64,000 bases of DNA, from NCBI GenBank assembly GCA_050084985.1, contig JBITNC010000001.1:18786001-18850000 (forward strand), written 5' to 3'. Positions within the stretch are counted from its first letter, which is position 1; each line of letters starts with the position of its first letter. The notes under the pieces are model-generated. The model was given only the letters and a program-made list of their open reading frames with translations. It had not been told where the DNA came from and did no database searches. This stretch comes from Nageia nagi. Its lineage: Eukaryota; Pinophyta. Of this stretch, positions 1-10,699 are shown one piece after another. A program made the position numbers and the translations under genes.

Positions 1-290
1 GTTTAGGGTTTAAGATGTAAGGTTTAGGGTTTAGAGTTTAGGATGTAGGGTTTAGGGATTAGGATACAAGGTTTAAGGTTTAGAATTTAGGGTTTAAGGT
101 TTAGGGTTAAATATTTAGGGTTCAAGGTTGAATGCACTAGATTAAATTAGCTAAGGTTTAAGATTTAAGGTTTAGGGTTTAGGATGTAAGGTTTAGTGAT
201 TATGATTTAGGGTTTAAGGTTTAAGGTATAGGGTTAAATATTAAAGGTTTAGGGTTAAATATTGAGGGTTTAAGATTTGAACAACCTATA
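1..290. repeat. Degenerate telomere-like repeat array
   Basis: The segment is made of imperfect copies of GGTTTAGGGTTTAAG, variants of the plant telomere unit TTTAGGG, broken by short AT-rich spacers. The units are too diverged and irregular for a functional chromosome end, so this is an interstitial, decayed array. No gene is visible. Confidence 0.8.
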
Positions 291-532
291 TGTTTAATTA
301 AGAAAAATATAATATTTTTTTTACAACTTTACAAATATACATCAAATTATCTGTATGTCTAATTACTTTATCACACAATACGATGTGATTATTTTTTTTA
401 CAACTTCACAAATTGATTAAATCTTATTAATGTGAGTGATGTGAAAACTTTTTTTAAAATATTTAATTTTTCTAAAATGTATACTACTAAGGTGTTAAAA
501 TAAGGTAGACTAGTAAAACTATAACATGGGTT

Positions 533-653
533 TACTATATCTTGCCAACGAGTCACATAATGGTATATTAGAAGTGGTCATTACAACTTTGCCTTCACTA
601 TCAACAATTTAACCCTTGCCTAACTGATGTGAGCTCCAAGGCCAATATGGTGG
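533..653. repeat. Dispersed direct repeat, copy 1
   Basis: About 120 bp beginning near TATCTTGCCAACGAGTCACA recurs about 1.18 kb downstream with roughly 90% identity by eye. The function is unknown. The DNA between the copies is mostly minisatellite, so the pair could mark a tandem duplication or two visits by one repeat family. Confidence 0.75.
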
Positions 654-783
654 CTAAAAGAATTTCGAGGGCTAAGTCTCAACATGGTGACTATATGTGT
701 TCCCATTTTGCAATGGGACACAGGGAATGCCATCGAGCAAGTAGTTAATGGCTTACTGAGAGTATCAACCCTTAATGATGTAG

Positions 784-807
784 CCAATGGACTAAATAGT
801 CCATTGG
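784..807. repeat. Short near-perfect palindrome
   Basis: Two 11-base arms (CCAATGGACTA and TAGTCCATTGG) surround a 2-base centre and could form a hairpin. A weaker inverted repeat, CCCATT-AATGGG, lies about 75 bases upstream. No promoter or gene can be tied to either. Confidence 0.55.
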
Positions 808-1019
808 TGTCGCCCATGTAACTCTTATATCCCTTATTTATAGTCGTTCGATGGAAAGTAATGACTCATATTCTAAGGGAAGATTACCTTGGAAATCAAA
901 TCCAAGTGTAGCATGCTCTATGGCTCAATAATTATGGTGATGGGAACTTAAGAAAATTAGAATCAATGGTCATCATCACCTCTAACTTATTTATTTTCAT
1001 TTTAAAGGCATCATGCATA

Positions 1020-2040
1020 TGCATCTAAAAAATTAAATAACTATATTAGCATTGCACTAGCATTAACATCGCATTAACAGTAACATCACATTAACTATAT
1101 TAACATAACATTAACATCACATTATCTACATTAGCATGGTATTTATAACATTGCATTATCTATAATAGCATGGTATTTATAACATCATATTAACATTAAC
1201 ATTGTATTAACTATATTAGCATGGCATTAATATTGCATTAACACTAACATCACAATTACTATATCAACATAGCATTAACATAATATTAACATCGCATTAT
1301 CTATATTAGCATGGCATCAACATCGCATCAACACTAACATAACATTAACTATATTAATATAGCATTAACATAACAAGTAACATTGTGTTAACACTAACAT
1401 AACATTAACTATATTAACATTGCATTAACTATATTAATATGGAATTAACATAGCATTACATTACCATCAAAATAACATGAACATAACATAAACATTGTAT
1501 TGCATTAAAATTGACATAGCATCAACATATCATTAACATTAACATAACCTTAACACTAGCATAACATTAATAGAGCATTCACATAACTTTAATGTTGCAT
1601 TAACATTGTAATCGGATTAAGGTTACTATTAAAATAACATGAATATAATATTAACATTGCATTACATCAACATTGATATAGCATTAATATTGATATTGAC
1701 ATATAGCAGTACCATATCTTGCCAACGAGTCACATAACGGTATATTGGAAGTGGTCATTACAACTTTGCCTTCACTATCAACAATCTAACCCTTGTCTAA
1801 CTAACGTGAGCTTCAAGCTTGATATGGTGGATATAACATTGACATAGCATTAACATTGACATTAACATATAGCTTTAATAGTGATATAACATTAACATTA
1901 AGATTGATGTATAATATTAACATTACCATAACATTAACATTGATATTAACATACCGACATTGATGTATAGCATTAATATTGACATAAAATTAACATTCAT
2001 ATAACATTAACATTAACATGATATTAATATATTAGAAACT
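1020..2040. repeat. ATTAACAT-type minisatellite
   Basis: About 1 kb is dominated by drifting copies of CATTAACAT joined by ATAG, TCGC or TTGC, with a looser higher-order period that contains CTATATTAACAT. A 120-bp non-satellite repeat interrupts it near 1711-1830. No open frame of note is present. Confidence 0.8.
1711..1830. repeat. Dispersed direct repeat, copy 2
   Basis: This is the second copy of the segment at 533-653, again starting at CTTGCCAACGAGTCACATAA and ending at ATGGTGG. It sits inside the minisatellite, so the satellite expanded around it or the unit was inserted or duplicated. Confidence 0.75.
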
Positions 2041-3280
2041 TATAACATCAAATCTTAACCCACAAACCCTAACTTGACTCTTAACCCTAACATTATCATA
2101 ATATGTATTAACATAAGTATATTAACATTAACAAAGCATTAATGATATCATAATATTAAAATTACATTTTACTAATTTAATAGTATTTATAATTTAATTT
2201 TTTATGAATTAATTTAAATTATTTGCGTATTTTTAAAAAATATTTAATATTTTTAACAGTATATATTTATGAATTTAATATAATATTTTTAAAGTATTTT
2301 TTAAGTATTTTATGTATGTAATATTTTTTAAGTATTTTTATCTAAATACGATTTTAAATTATGTAGGTATATTTTTTACGTATTTTTAAAACTACTTAAT
2401 ATTTTTTAATTATATTTTTTAATGTAATATTTTTAAGTATGTTGAAATATTTTTTAAGCATTAATTTAGTAGTTTTTGAATTTTTTTATTTTTTTGGCAT
2501 GATGCATTGTTTGACGTATTGTTGCATCAAGCAATTGGTCAAGTTGAACATAGAATCATAAAAAAATAAAAGGGGTATACCCCACTAATCATTTTTTCAT
2601 TTGATTTTCATGAGAGGGACAAGGCAAAGAGTGTTTGCCATGGAAGAGGAGGACATAACAATCAGATTTGGATTAAATCTAACTATTTTTTGTTAGATCC
2701 AGGTCAAATTTGTCAAATTCACAGCCAGATTTAAAGGTAAGTATTGTAAATCTAATTTTTTACTTTCAAAATCATTTTTGCAATAAGTATTTAACTTTTT
2801 TTATAGAAATAGAATATTTTTGTATAGATTTGATATTTTTTATGCCAAAATAAAAACATACAAAAAAAAACCTTCAAAAATAATCAAAAATAAAAACCCT
2901 AGATAATATTTTTTACTAGAATTTGTTGAATTAAACCTAGAAAAATGAAAACCCTAGACTTTAGATAGATTTTTTTTACTAAAATTTGATGAATTAAACC
3001 TAGGGTTTGACAAAAACTAGGTTTTACAAAATTAAACAAATCAAAAAATTAGATTCTCAATTATTTATAAAATTTGTACATTAAGGTTTTAATTTTGTTG
3101 CAAAAAATTAACAAATTTTGAAAAATTCATAAAAAAAAATATATACAAAAACATACCAAAAATTCCTATAGCTCCTTTTTTGTTTTATCAAAATGACCAC
3201 ATGATCCCCATTTTTATAAATAACAAGTCAATAATTCATTTATAATTTAGAATTTTAAATTAAAATTTAACTTAATTTAT
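2041..3280. other. AT-rich gene-free stretch with a small tandem duplication
   Basis: Low-complexity AT-rich DNA with no supported gene. At about 2890-3006 a unit of some 50-60 bases, running from AAAACCCTAGA to GAATTAAACCTAG, occurs twice in tandem. A palindromic GGGGTATACCCC lies near 2570. The part around 2495-2540 has GATGCATTGTTTGAC-like words resembling the repeats near 7 kb. Confidence 0.5.
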
Positions 3281-4990
3281 AATATAATATACTTTTAAAT
3301 TTTAATTTATAATATAATACAATTTGAAATTTAATTTATAATACAATTTGAAGGGTTTAGGGGTTAGGGGTTTGGGTTTAATTAAGGGTTTGGGTTACAA
3401 GTTAGGGTTTTATTTTAACTTGGATTAAAATTTAATTTATAATATAATTTTAAATTTTAAACATATAATTTATTATTATTTTTAATTTTAAACATATAAT
3501 TTATTAAAAATTTAAATTATAAATTTTTAAAATATAATTCAAGTTAGGGGTTTAGGTTTAAGGGTAAGGGGTTTGGGTTAGGATTTAAAGGTTTGGGTTA
3601 GGATTATGAGTTAGAATTTTATTTTAACTTAACTTAAAATTTAAGGGTAAGGGTTAGGGTTTGAGGAATATGGTTAGGATTTAAGGGTTATGGTTAGGGT
3701 TTAAGGGTTAAGGTTTAAAATTATGGTTATGGTTAGGGTTATGGTTAGGATTTAGAGGTTGTACTTAAAGGTTATGGTTAAGGGTAAGCATTAAAGGTTT
3801 AGGTTATAGGTTAGGGTTTAAGGGTTAGGGGTTTGGGTTTAAGTTTAGGGTCAAAAATTAAGATTTTTGGAGTTATATATGGTTAGGATTTAGGGTTTTG
3901 GATTAAGGATTAAGGGTTTAGGGTAGCGTTTAATTAAGGGTTTGGGTTACAATTAGGAGTTAGAGTTTTATTTCAACTTAACTTAAAATTTAATTTATAA
4001 TATAATTTTAAATTTTAAACATATAATTTATTATTATTTTTATATTTTAAACATATAAATTATTAAAATTTTGGACTATAAATTTTAAAAATATAATTTA
4101 GGTTAGGGGTTTACGTTTCAGTGTTAGGTGTTTGGGTTAGGATTAGGAGTTAGGATTTTATTTTAACTTAACTTAAAATTTAATTTATAATATAATTTTT
4201 AATTTTAAACATATAAGTAACTATAAATTTAGATTTTTAATTTTAAACATACAATTTATTATAAATTTTTAAAATATAATTTAGGTTAGGGGTTTGGTTT
4301 TAAGGGTTAGGTGTTTGTGTTAGGGTTTAAGGGTTTAGGTTAGGGTTATGGGTTATAGTACTTTAAAGGTTAGGAGTTTGAGTTAGAGTTTAAGGAATAT
4401 GGCTAGGATTTAAGGTTATGGTTAGAATTTAAGGATTAAAGTTTAAAATTATGGTTATGGTTAGGATTTAAGGGTTGCAGTTAAAGGTTTTGGTTAGGGG
4501 TAAGCGTTAAAGGTTTAGGTTAGGGGTTAGGGTTTAAGGGTTTGGGGTTTGGGTTTAAGTTTAAGGTTAAGAATTAAGATTAGGAGTTAAAGTTTTATTT
4601 TAACTTAACTTAAAATTTAATTTATAATATAATTTGAAATTTTAAACATATAATTTATTATTATTTTTAAATTTTTAATTTTAAATATATAATTTGTAAA
4701 AAAAATTAAATTTTAAATTTTAAAAATATAATTTAGGTTTAAAGGTTAGGGGTTTAGGTTAAAGTTTAAATGTTTGGGTTAGGGTTAGGATTAGGATTTT
4801 ATTTTAACTTAACATAAAATTTAATTTATAATATAAGTTTAAATATATAAGTTATTATAAATTTTAATTTTTAATTTTAAACATATAATTTATTATAAAA
4901 ATTAAATTTTAAATTTTAAAAATATAATTTAGGTTAGAGGTTTAGGTTTAAGGGTTAGGGTTTAAGAGTTTAGGTTTAAATAGTTTTAAA
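3280..4990. repeat. Composite array: telomere-like blocks alternating with an AT-rich unit
   Basis: Blocks of GGTTAGGGTTTAAGGGTTA-like sequence alternate at least four times with a recurring AT-rich block that begins TTTTATTTTAACTTAACTTA and contains several ATTTTAAACATATAATTTAT words. The composite unit recurs irregularly, so this is a higher-order repeat and not scattered telomeric noise. No gene is visible. Confidence 0.75.
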
Positions 4991-5039
4991 TTTTTTATAC
5001 TAATAATATTTTTTGTTATTATCTTTATTTAGTGATTAT

Positions 5040-6600
5040 CTTGACCGATGATAGGAGAGGAAAGAATCCAAAACTTTCAAAGACAATTGCAAGCAAGAAT
5101 GGTTTTGTAAATATTTATTTATGAATGTGATTTGTTCATTTTTTATTTAATAATATTCATTTCAAAAGAAAAATTAACTTTATTTTTTTATCTTTTTTAC
5201 ATAGTAAGGTAGTGGCCAAATTATATAAAATGGCCACACAATGAATGGAAATGAGTGAGATTGATAGAGAAATCAATAAACAAATGGGCATTGGGCTTTC
5301 AAGTATTGGGCCTTTTGGGCCTGCTACTGACGTTGATCGATTATCATTGGTGGGCTCATCACTGAATGGTAAAATTATTTGATTTATTAATTTAAAAAAA
5401 TTGATTGAAGTTACCTTTTATTAACTAAATGTTACATTCAATAAAGATAATCTAAGTAATGTTGTAATTGTAGATGTACATTTAGTTAATAAGAAAATTG
5501 TATTTGCAATATGCAAGGGCACCAATGATATTGAGATTAAGGTGGATGAAAAGGATGTTGTTATTAAAGATCATAATGGTAAGAATTGATTTTAAAAATT
5601 ATACATTTATATATTTATTTTGGAATATATTAATTTACTAATATTATTAAATTTTCTTTAGGGCATTTTTTTATGACACTTTCTAGAAATGTATTTTCCA
5701 CCAACTTGATCCTACAATAGATCTCGAGTGGAAAAAATAAAATGAAGTAGGTTTATATATAATTTGTTATACTTAATTTTATAAATTATAAAGTATACTT
5801 AATTTTTTAATTCATTTTCTAAAAATTTATGTATTTTGCAGCATAATAAAGAGTGATAGATATCTTGAAAAAAGAATTTGGTGATGCATGGAATCCAAAA
5901 TGGACAAGAATTTAAATTGGAGGAGAGATAAAATTAGGAATAAAATAAATAAACTTCCTAAAAATCAATGTAGAGGAAGTAGGCTTGCAAATGTTGACAA
6001 AAAGGTGTGGAAGAACTTGATGAAGAAAGTGGAGGAGGAAACACATAGAGAATCCATTGCTGAACCATCATAGTTCGAAAAAGTTGTGCATGCCCAAGAC
6101 AACATATCTTCCATGACATATACCTATAAGTCAGGCAAATAGGGAAAAGTAGGGATTGAATCAAGATATGTAAGTATATTTAATTATTTATTTAATATTT
6201 TATACATGAATGGTTATATAATTAAAATATTATTTAATTAAATATGTATTTGTGTAGTATGATAAATATGGTAGGTATCCTTCAAAAGATGAAGTAAAAT
6301 TTGCCCTTAAAATGGTTTTCAAGCACTAGTCTTTAAGATAGCATCCAAGACTATAAGTAATATTTAAATATTTTTTAATTAATTATATTATTTTGATATT
6401 GATGCATAAAGTTTTTAGTTTTACTTATTTACTAATATTTAGTTAATTATTCTTTTCAAGGTGAGGAGGATCAATCGGAGGGTGGTTGAGATGAGGATGA
6501 ACAGGAGGGTGATCAGGAGGGGTTACAAATTACCATAATGGATGAAGATGATGAGGAGAGAGATGATGAGTACACTAGGCATGGTCATGATAGTGAATAA
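5040..6600 (+). pseudogene. Decayed plant transposase-like gene, copy A (Ptta/En/Spm-like)
   Basis: Conceptual translation gives pieces in shifting frames: a ...LFxx-type segment near 5660-5720, then LKKEFGDAWNPKW at about 5865-5905, a basic segment NWRRDKIRNKINKL (5918-5960), and RLANVDKKVWKNLMKKVEEE (5980-6040). An acidic Asp/Glu-rich tail follows at 6460-6600. The order (aromatic/basic region, a VWxxLxxKV block, a charged tail) recalls the transposase_24-type proteins of plant En/Spm elements. That is a family-level inference from memory. The nearly collinear relic at 12.2-13.3 kb supports a real ancestral gene. Frameshifts and AT-rich gaps that could be introns show that it is dead. Assignment is moderate; gene status as a pseudogene is fairly sure. 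Confidence 0.5.
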
Positions 6601-6930
6601 CCCATTACCATGACTTTCTACTTCATGAGACATTTTTTGTCACCTGAGATTATATACATATGATTATTAATGTGTTAGATTATTTATACTTAATGTATTT
6701 TTAAGTTTTATTTTTATTATGCTTATTTTTAATGCTTATATGTTTAAATTTTAATTTCTTTACTTTTAATATATTATAATTTAATTTTACATTATTGTAT
6801 GGATTTAGAATGTATTAAAAAATGAAATAAAATTTGAATGTATATATATTACTTTTAATGTATTTTGATTGTATTAAACACAAAAAATGGTAATAATAAA
6901 CTATTTTTTTTATTTTTTTAAATGATATCA
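6600..6930. other. AT-rich gap after the transposase relic
   Basis: Only AT-rich sequence with TATTTTTAATG-like words; nothing recognisable. Confidence 0.5.
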
Positions 6931-7360
6931 AAATTGATGCCTTAAGCATCCAACATTTGACTCCTACCATGATTCCTAATGCATCAAAATTTTGACCAAA
7001 CTTGACTCCAAATGCAACAAATTCTTAACTCGTAATGCATCAACACATCGACGTTTTATGAGTCATAATTTTGACTCATAATGTATCGATAAATTGATGT
7101 TTTATGAGTCAAAATGTTGACTACTTAAGCATCAATACCTTGATATTTTATGAATCATAATTTTAACAATAAAAGCATCTACAAGTTGATGTTTATATGA
7201 GTCACACTTTTGACTCAAGTTACGTTTGCTTCTAGATATTGATATTTTAAGAGTCAACTGACTTGATGCATTTAGAGTTAAAAGATGATGCAATGTGCAT
7301 ACAATATAAGATGCATCAATTGATATTTCATAAAAAAAATGATGATGCTTAAAATGACAC
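6930..7360. repeat. Repeat cluster of GCATC / TTGATG / GAGTCAAAA words, possible transposon subterminal region
   Basis: Roughly 47-bp units run from GCATCAA through TTGATGTTTTATGAGTCA to TTTTGACTCATAAT and recur about four times between 7040 and 7210, with looser copies on both sides. Each unit contains a small inverted repeat (ATGAGTCA...TGACTCAT). Such clusters are typical of subterminal transposase-binding regions in CACTA elements. The position, downstream of the transposase relic and next to an abrupt break in the LINE, fits that role. The terminus itself is not clear; candidates lie at 7362 and about 7425. Confidence 0.5.
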
Positions 7361-7429
7361 AGTGTTTGAAACTCCCCTTAGCATCAAGTTAGGAGTCAAT
7401 TTGATGACTAAAAAAAGGAAAAAAAAAGA

Positions 7430-7870
7430 CATAGGGGTTGACATATTGGAGGAAGCAAAATCCCTTAAATGTAGTAGTGCATATAATTTAGACTTAGAGG
7501 TGTTAACTGCTTGTCAAAGGTCATTTCATGTGTATTTAGGAGTCTTTTTATCATATGGATTTCTTGTATGGAAGGGCATGTAGCTAAGAGGGTGTTATCA
7601 GCAAACTATGAGTGGGTAATAGGTGGACAAAGATGGTTTAACTGAAGGCCTTTAATTCCACCTGTCTCCTAAAGATTTTGAATGTCTCTTCCTAAAGCTT
7701 TAGCCATAATGATAAATAAGTATGGTGGAGGGGGTCTCCCTACCTCAACCCTTTTGAACCTCTAAAAAAAGCCTTGTGTACTACCATTAATCAATATGGA
7801 GGAAGTAGAACCCTAAATTAAGGTTGAGATCTATTGTATCCAACACTCATCAAAGCCAAACTTGCCCACA
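7430..7870 (-). pseudogene. LINE ORF2, reverse transcriptase palm (3' part)
   Basis: The minus strand encodes GFFRGSKGLRQGDP followed by PYLFIIMAKALGR (about 7780-7690), the classic LINE RT motif. Further along it has FADNTLL (about 7608-7588), where active elements have FADD. VNTSKSKLYALLH follows at about 7515-7470. The second catalytic Asp has become Asn, a G-to-A type change. Reading frames shift and stops are present. The protein piece joins to the part at 8953-9490 once the nested insertion is discounted. Confidence 0.8.
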
Positions 7871-8952
7871 GTACTATTTAAATAAAACTCGATTTGCATC
7901 TTTTTTGCATCGAAATGCTTTGTTAATTTTTTCCCATTTTTCTGATGCAATTTTCGATGCAAACTATCATGCCAAAATTTGCGTTAGATTTTGCATCATT
8001 TTTGGAGCACTTTTTGTGTCATTTTTTACATCCTTAAAGCCACTTTTTCCATCCTTAAAGCCACTTTTTGCATCATTTTTTATGTTATTTTTTAGAATTT
8101 GCATCGATTTTTACATTAGAATTTCATTATTTACGTCAATTTATGCATCAAATTTTCATAATTTGCATCAATTTTTAAAATAAAATATAATAAAAATATA
8201 GATATTTTAATTTTATGCGATTTAAAAAAAATGGGCTCAAAACAAGGTTCGGATCAAAAGTTACGACCTCTGTAAGGTACATTATTTTTATTAGGTCTTT
8301 GGGGCAATGCCATAAGTCCATTAAACCAGTTCAAGAATGGAGTTAGTGGTTTAGGTTTTAAAAATTTTAATTTATTATATATTATTTTCTTGAATAATGC
8401 AGTAAGACTTTTAATATTATTTTCCATTTCTTATTTCCTACTTCTTTGTTAGCCTTCGAAGGAGTTTTCTTTTCTGCACTATGGGCTTATTCTCTTTTTT
8501 CTTTTCTGCAATTATGGATTTTTTTTTTCCGTGGGCTCATTCTCTATGGGCTTCTTCTCTACCTTGGGCACCAAGCTACGATCGAAACTTGAAAACTAAG
8601 GAAGGAAAAAAATAGCTAAAGTGTATGAAATGTAAGGATTATAGGGAGGGTTTGTTGATATATATAGATAGGAGAGGGTATTTGGCTATTAGGTAATCAC
8701 TTTTGGTACGGATGGAGGACAAAATGAATATAAGCCATCAATTGGTTGATTGATGAATAGGTAAAATATGTTTTATATTTTTATTAGTGAAATGCGATGC
8801 AAAGTTTACATCGAAATTTATGTTAGAATTTACATCGAAAAAAATGAAAAAATGGAAAAAAAAATAAAACGATGCATGTTGATGCAAGAGGATGCAAATT
8901 AATGTTGATTTTCATTTTTCATGTTTTAAGATGCAAAAGAGATGCAAATTCC
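7871..8952. mobile_element. Nested 1.1 kb terminal-inverted-repeat element inside the LINE
   Basis: The LINE reading on both sides joins directly (…LQHIM and KFGFDECW), so the DNA between is an insertion. Near its ends are matching inverted repeats: ATTTGCATCTTTTTTGCATC at 7892-7911 and, on the opposite strand, ATTTGCATCTCTTTTGCATC at 8930-8949 (19 of 20 identical). Many more GATGCAAA/TTTGCATC words fill the outer 150-300 bases at each end. The centre (8200-8780) has unrelated, less AT-rich sequence and no transposase. This looks like a non-autonomous DNA transposon of CACTA or MULE type. A target duplication could not be fixed. Confidence 0.6.
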
Positions 8953-9490
8953 ATTATATGTTGCAGGAACCTTCAATTAACCCTATCAAATGCTTTCTTC
9001 ATATCAAAGTTTGAGGGCCTTTATTCTTGTTTAAAGATAAGGAGTGAATTAGTTCATGAATTAGAACTACTCCATCCATTAGTTGCCTATTTTCTCATTA
9101 AAGATTATGTATTAGATCATAGTTTTGAGATGACTAACAGCAACCTTCCTAAAATTTATTTTGAATTGAAGAACTCCTAAACTACTCCTACTATTTCAAA
9201 CTTAAGTAAGTGCCAAAAATGCTGATAGAAGAACCCCAAATCTCTTCATTTGGAAGACTACCTTCTCAACTTCTTTATCTAAGATCGGGACTACTAATAT
9301 TGCATTTTGATTTAAACTTAAAAGGGGGGAATAAGATTCTCAAGTATACTTGTGCATCTTCTCTATCTATCTCTTCGTCTGTTAGTAGATTTTTAAAAAA
9401 GGAGATGATGTGTTCATCTATATCTTCCGATTTGGATAAAACTTGACCAGAGGGAGTGTTCAGATTTAAAATTTTGTTTTTTCCCTATGC
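8953..9490 (-). pseudogene. LINE ORF2, reverse transcriptase fingers region
   Basis: The minus strand gives LIHELIHSL at about 9070-9040 and, in a shifted frame, a motif close to DMKKAFDRVN followed by RFLQHIM (about 9012-8955). These match the HE-hSL...KxDxxKAFDRVxWxFL blocks conserved in plant L1 reverse transcriptases. Frames switch several times and an in-frame stop replaces the usual Trp after DRVN. The nested insertion starts immediately after this part. Confidence 0.75.
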
Positions 9491-10642
9491 AATCATAGTG
9501 TATATGTGAAATAATTTATTATTCTTTTCTCCATCCTTAAGCCATTAAACATGTGATTTTTGTTTCCAAAAAATTCCTCTTTAAGATAAACCTCATCCAG
9601 TTTTCTTACCAAGGACAATTCTTGTTCTTGAAGAGCGTCATCATAGCCAACTTGGAGTTTGGTCTCTATCAGTGCTAATTCCTGTTCCAAAGCATATTTT
9701 GTATCTAAGAGTAAACTAAAAGAGCTTTTATTCCATATCTTCATCTTGGATTTAAGCTTGCTTAGTTTGGTAGCAAATTGGTACACAAGTGAGCCATATA
9801 CATAGGATTCTTCACTCCACCATTGTTCATCCAGCTTGAAAAATGTAGGATGAGAGAGCCACATTCTGTTGAATCTAAATGGGAAGCCTCTGCTTTTAGT
9901 TGGGTTGTCTAAGGTAAGGGCAATGGGTGAATGATCAGACCATAGAAGAAATCGATCCAGCTTCTCCAAAATTTTGTATTCTACTTTTTGTCGATTAGAC
10001 CATGTGAATCTACCATGAGTACAAAATGGCTCTAAGAGCTGGTTAACCTCTATGAATTCATTGAAGTGGTTCATGTTAACATCTAAACTTCTTACTCCCC
10101 CCATCTTCTCATCAAGGTTTATGATAATATTAAAATCACTTCCCACGATGCAAGAAATATCGTTGTTTGCTGCCAACTAAATTTTGATTTGGAACCAACA
10201 TTCTTGCTTACTCCTAATGGTTTGAGGGCCATAAACATTTAATAAAATAAAATTATTACCTGTTGAAAGGCATCTAGTCTGAACTACCACCTAAGAGTTA
10301 GTAGAGTAATCCAGAGAGCATGTGATCTTGGAATCATCCCAAAGGATTGCTAAACCACCAGACTTCCCATTGGAGTCCTTAGCAATGCACGAGCATTTAT
10401 ACCAAAAAAAAATTATAAAACTTTGCCATGTCAACCGCTGGTATTTTAGTTTCCTACAGAAAAAGAACTATGGGTAAAATTGAGCCAATCATAGCTTTAA
10501 CCTTCCTCATTTTCATGGGAATATGAAGACCCCTGGTGTTCCATGAGGTGGAAGACCCCTGGTGTTCCATGAGGTGACTAAAATTGGGAAACTTCATATT
10601 GTTTGGAGCCCAATAGCTCATCAATTTGAGGTTGACTTCCAT
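9491..10642 (-). pseudogene. LINE ORF2 N-terminal apurinic-like endonuclease
   Basis: Minus-strand motifs in order are SWNTRGLHIPMKMRKV (ORF2 start, about 10555-10505), KSGGLAILWDDSK (about 10365-10325), NVYGPQTIRSKQE (about 10240-10200), GSDFNIIINLDEKMGG (about 10145-10100), FTWSNRQ (about 10005-9985), LDRFLLWSDHSPIAL (about 9965-9920). These are the exo/endonuclease landmarks of L1 elements, including the SDH metal-site segment. One long open stretch (10176-9493) is still intact. Upstream, stops and a 26-bp duplication break the frame. Confidence 0.85.
10525..10576. repeat. 26-bp tandem duplication at the LINE ORF2 start
   Basis: Two identical 26-base units, GAAGACCCCTGGTGTTCCATGAGGTG without its last six bases exceeding the repeat limit here, lie back to back at 10525-10550 and 10551-10576. 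Because 26 is not a multiple of three, the second copy shifts the frame of the SWNTRGL motif. Confidence 0.85.
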
Positions 10643-10699
10643 CCTCTATGTTTTCCATTGCTTCCTAGATCAACTATTCCCGATTTTCCTACGACCTGG

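Noticed and set aside
1-290. Possible true chromosome end
   Set aside because: The units are heavily degenerate and similar arrays occur deep in the window, so they are interstitial.
7824-8183. 119-codon open frame with repeated LKPLF segments
   Set aside because: It lies in the TTTGCATC-rich end of the nested transposon; the repetition comes from the DNA repeats and there is no homology.
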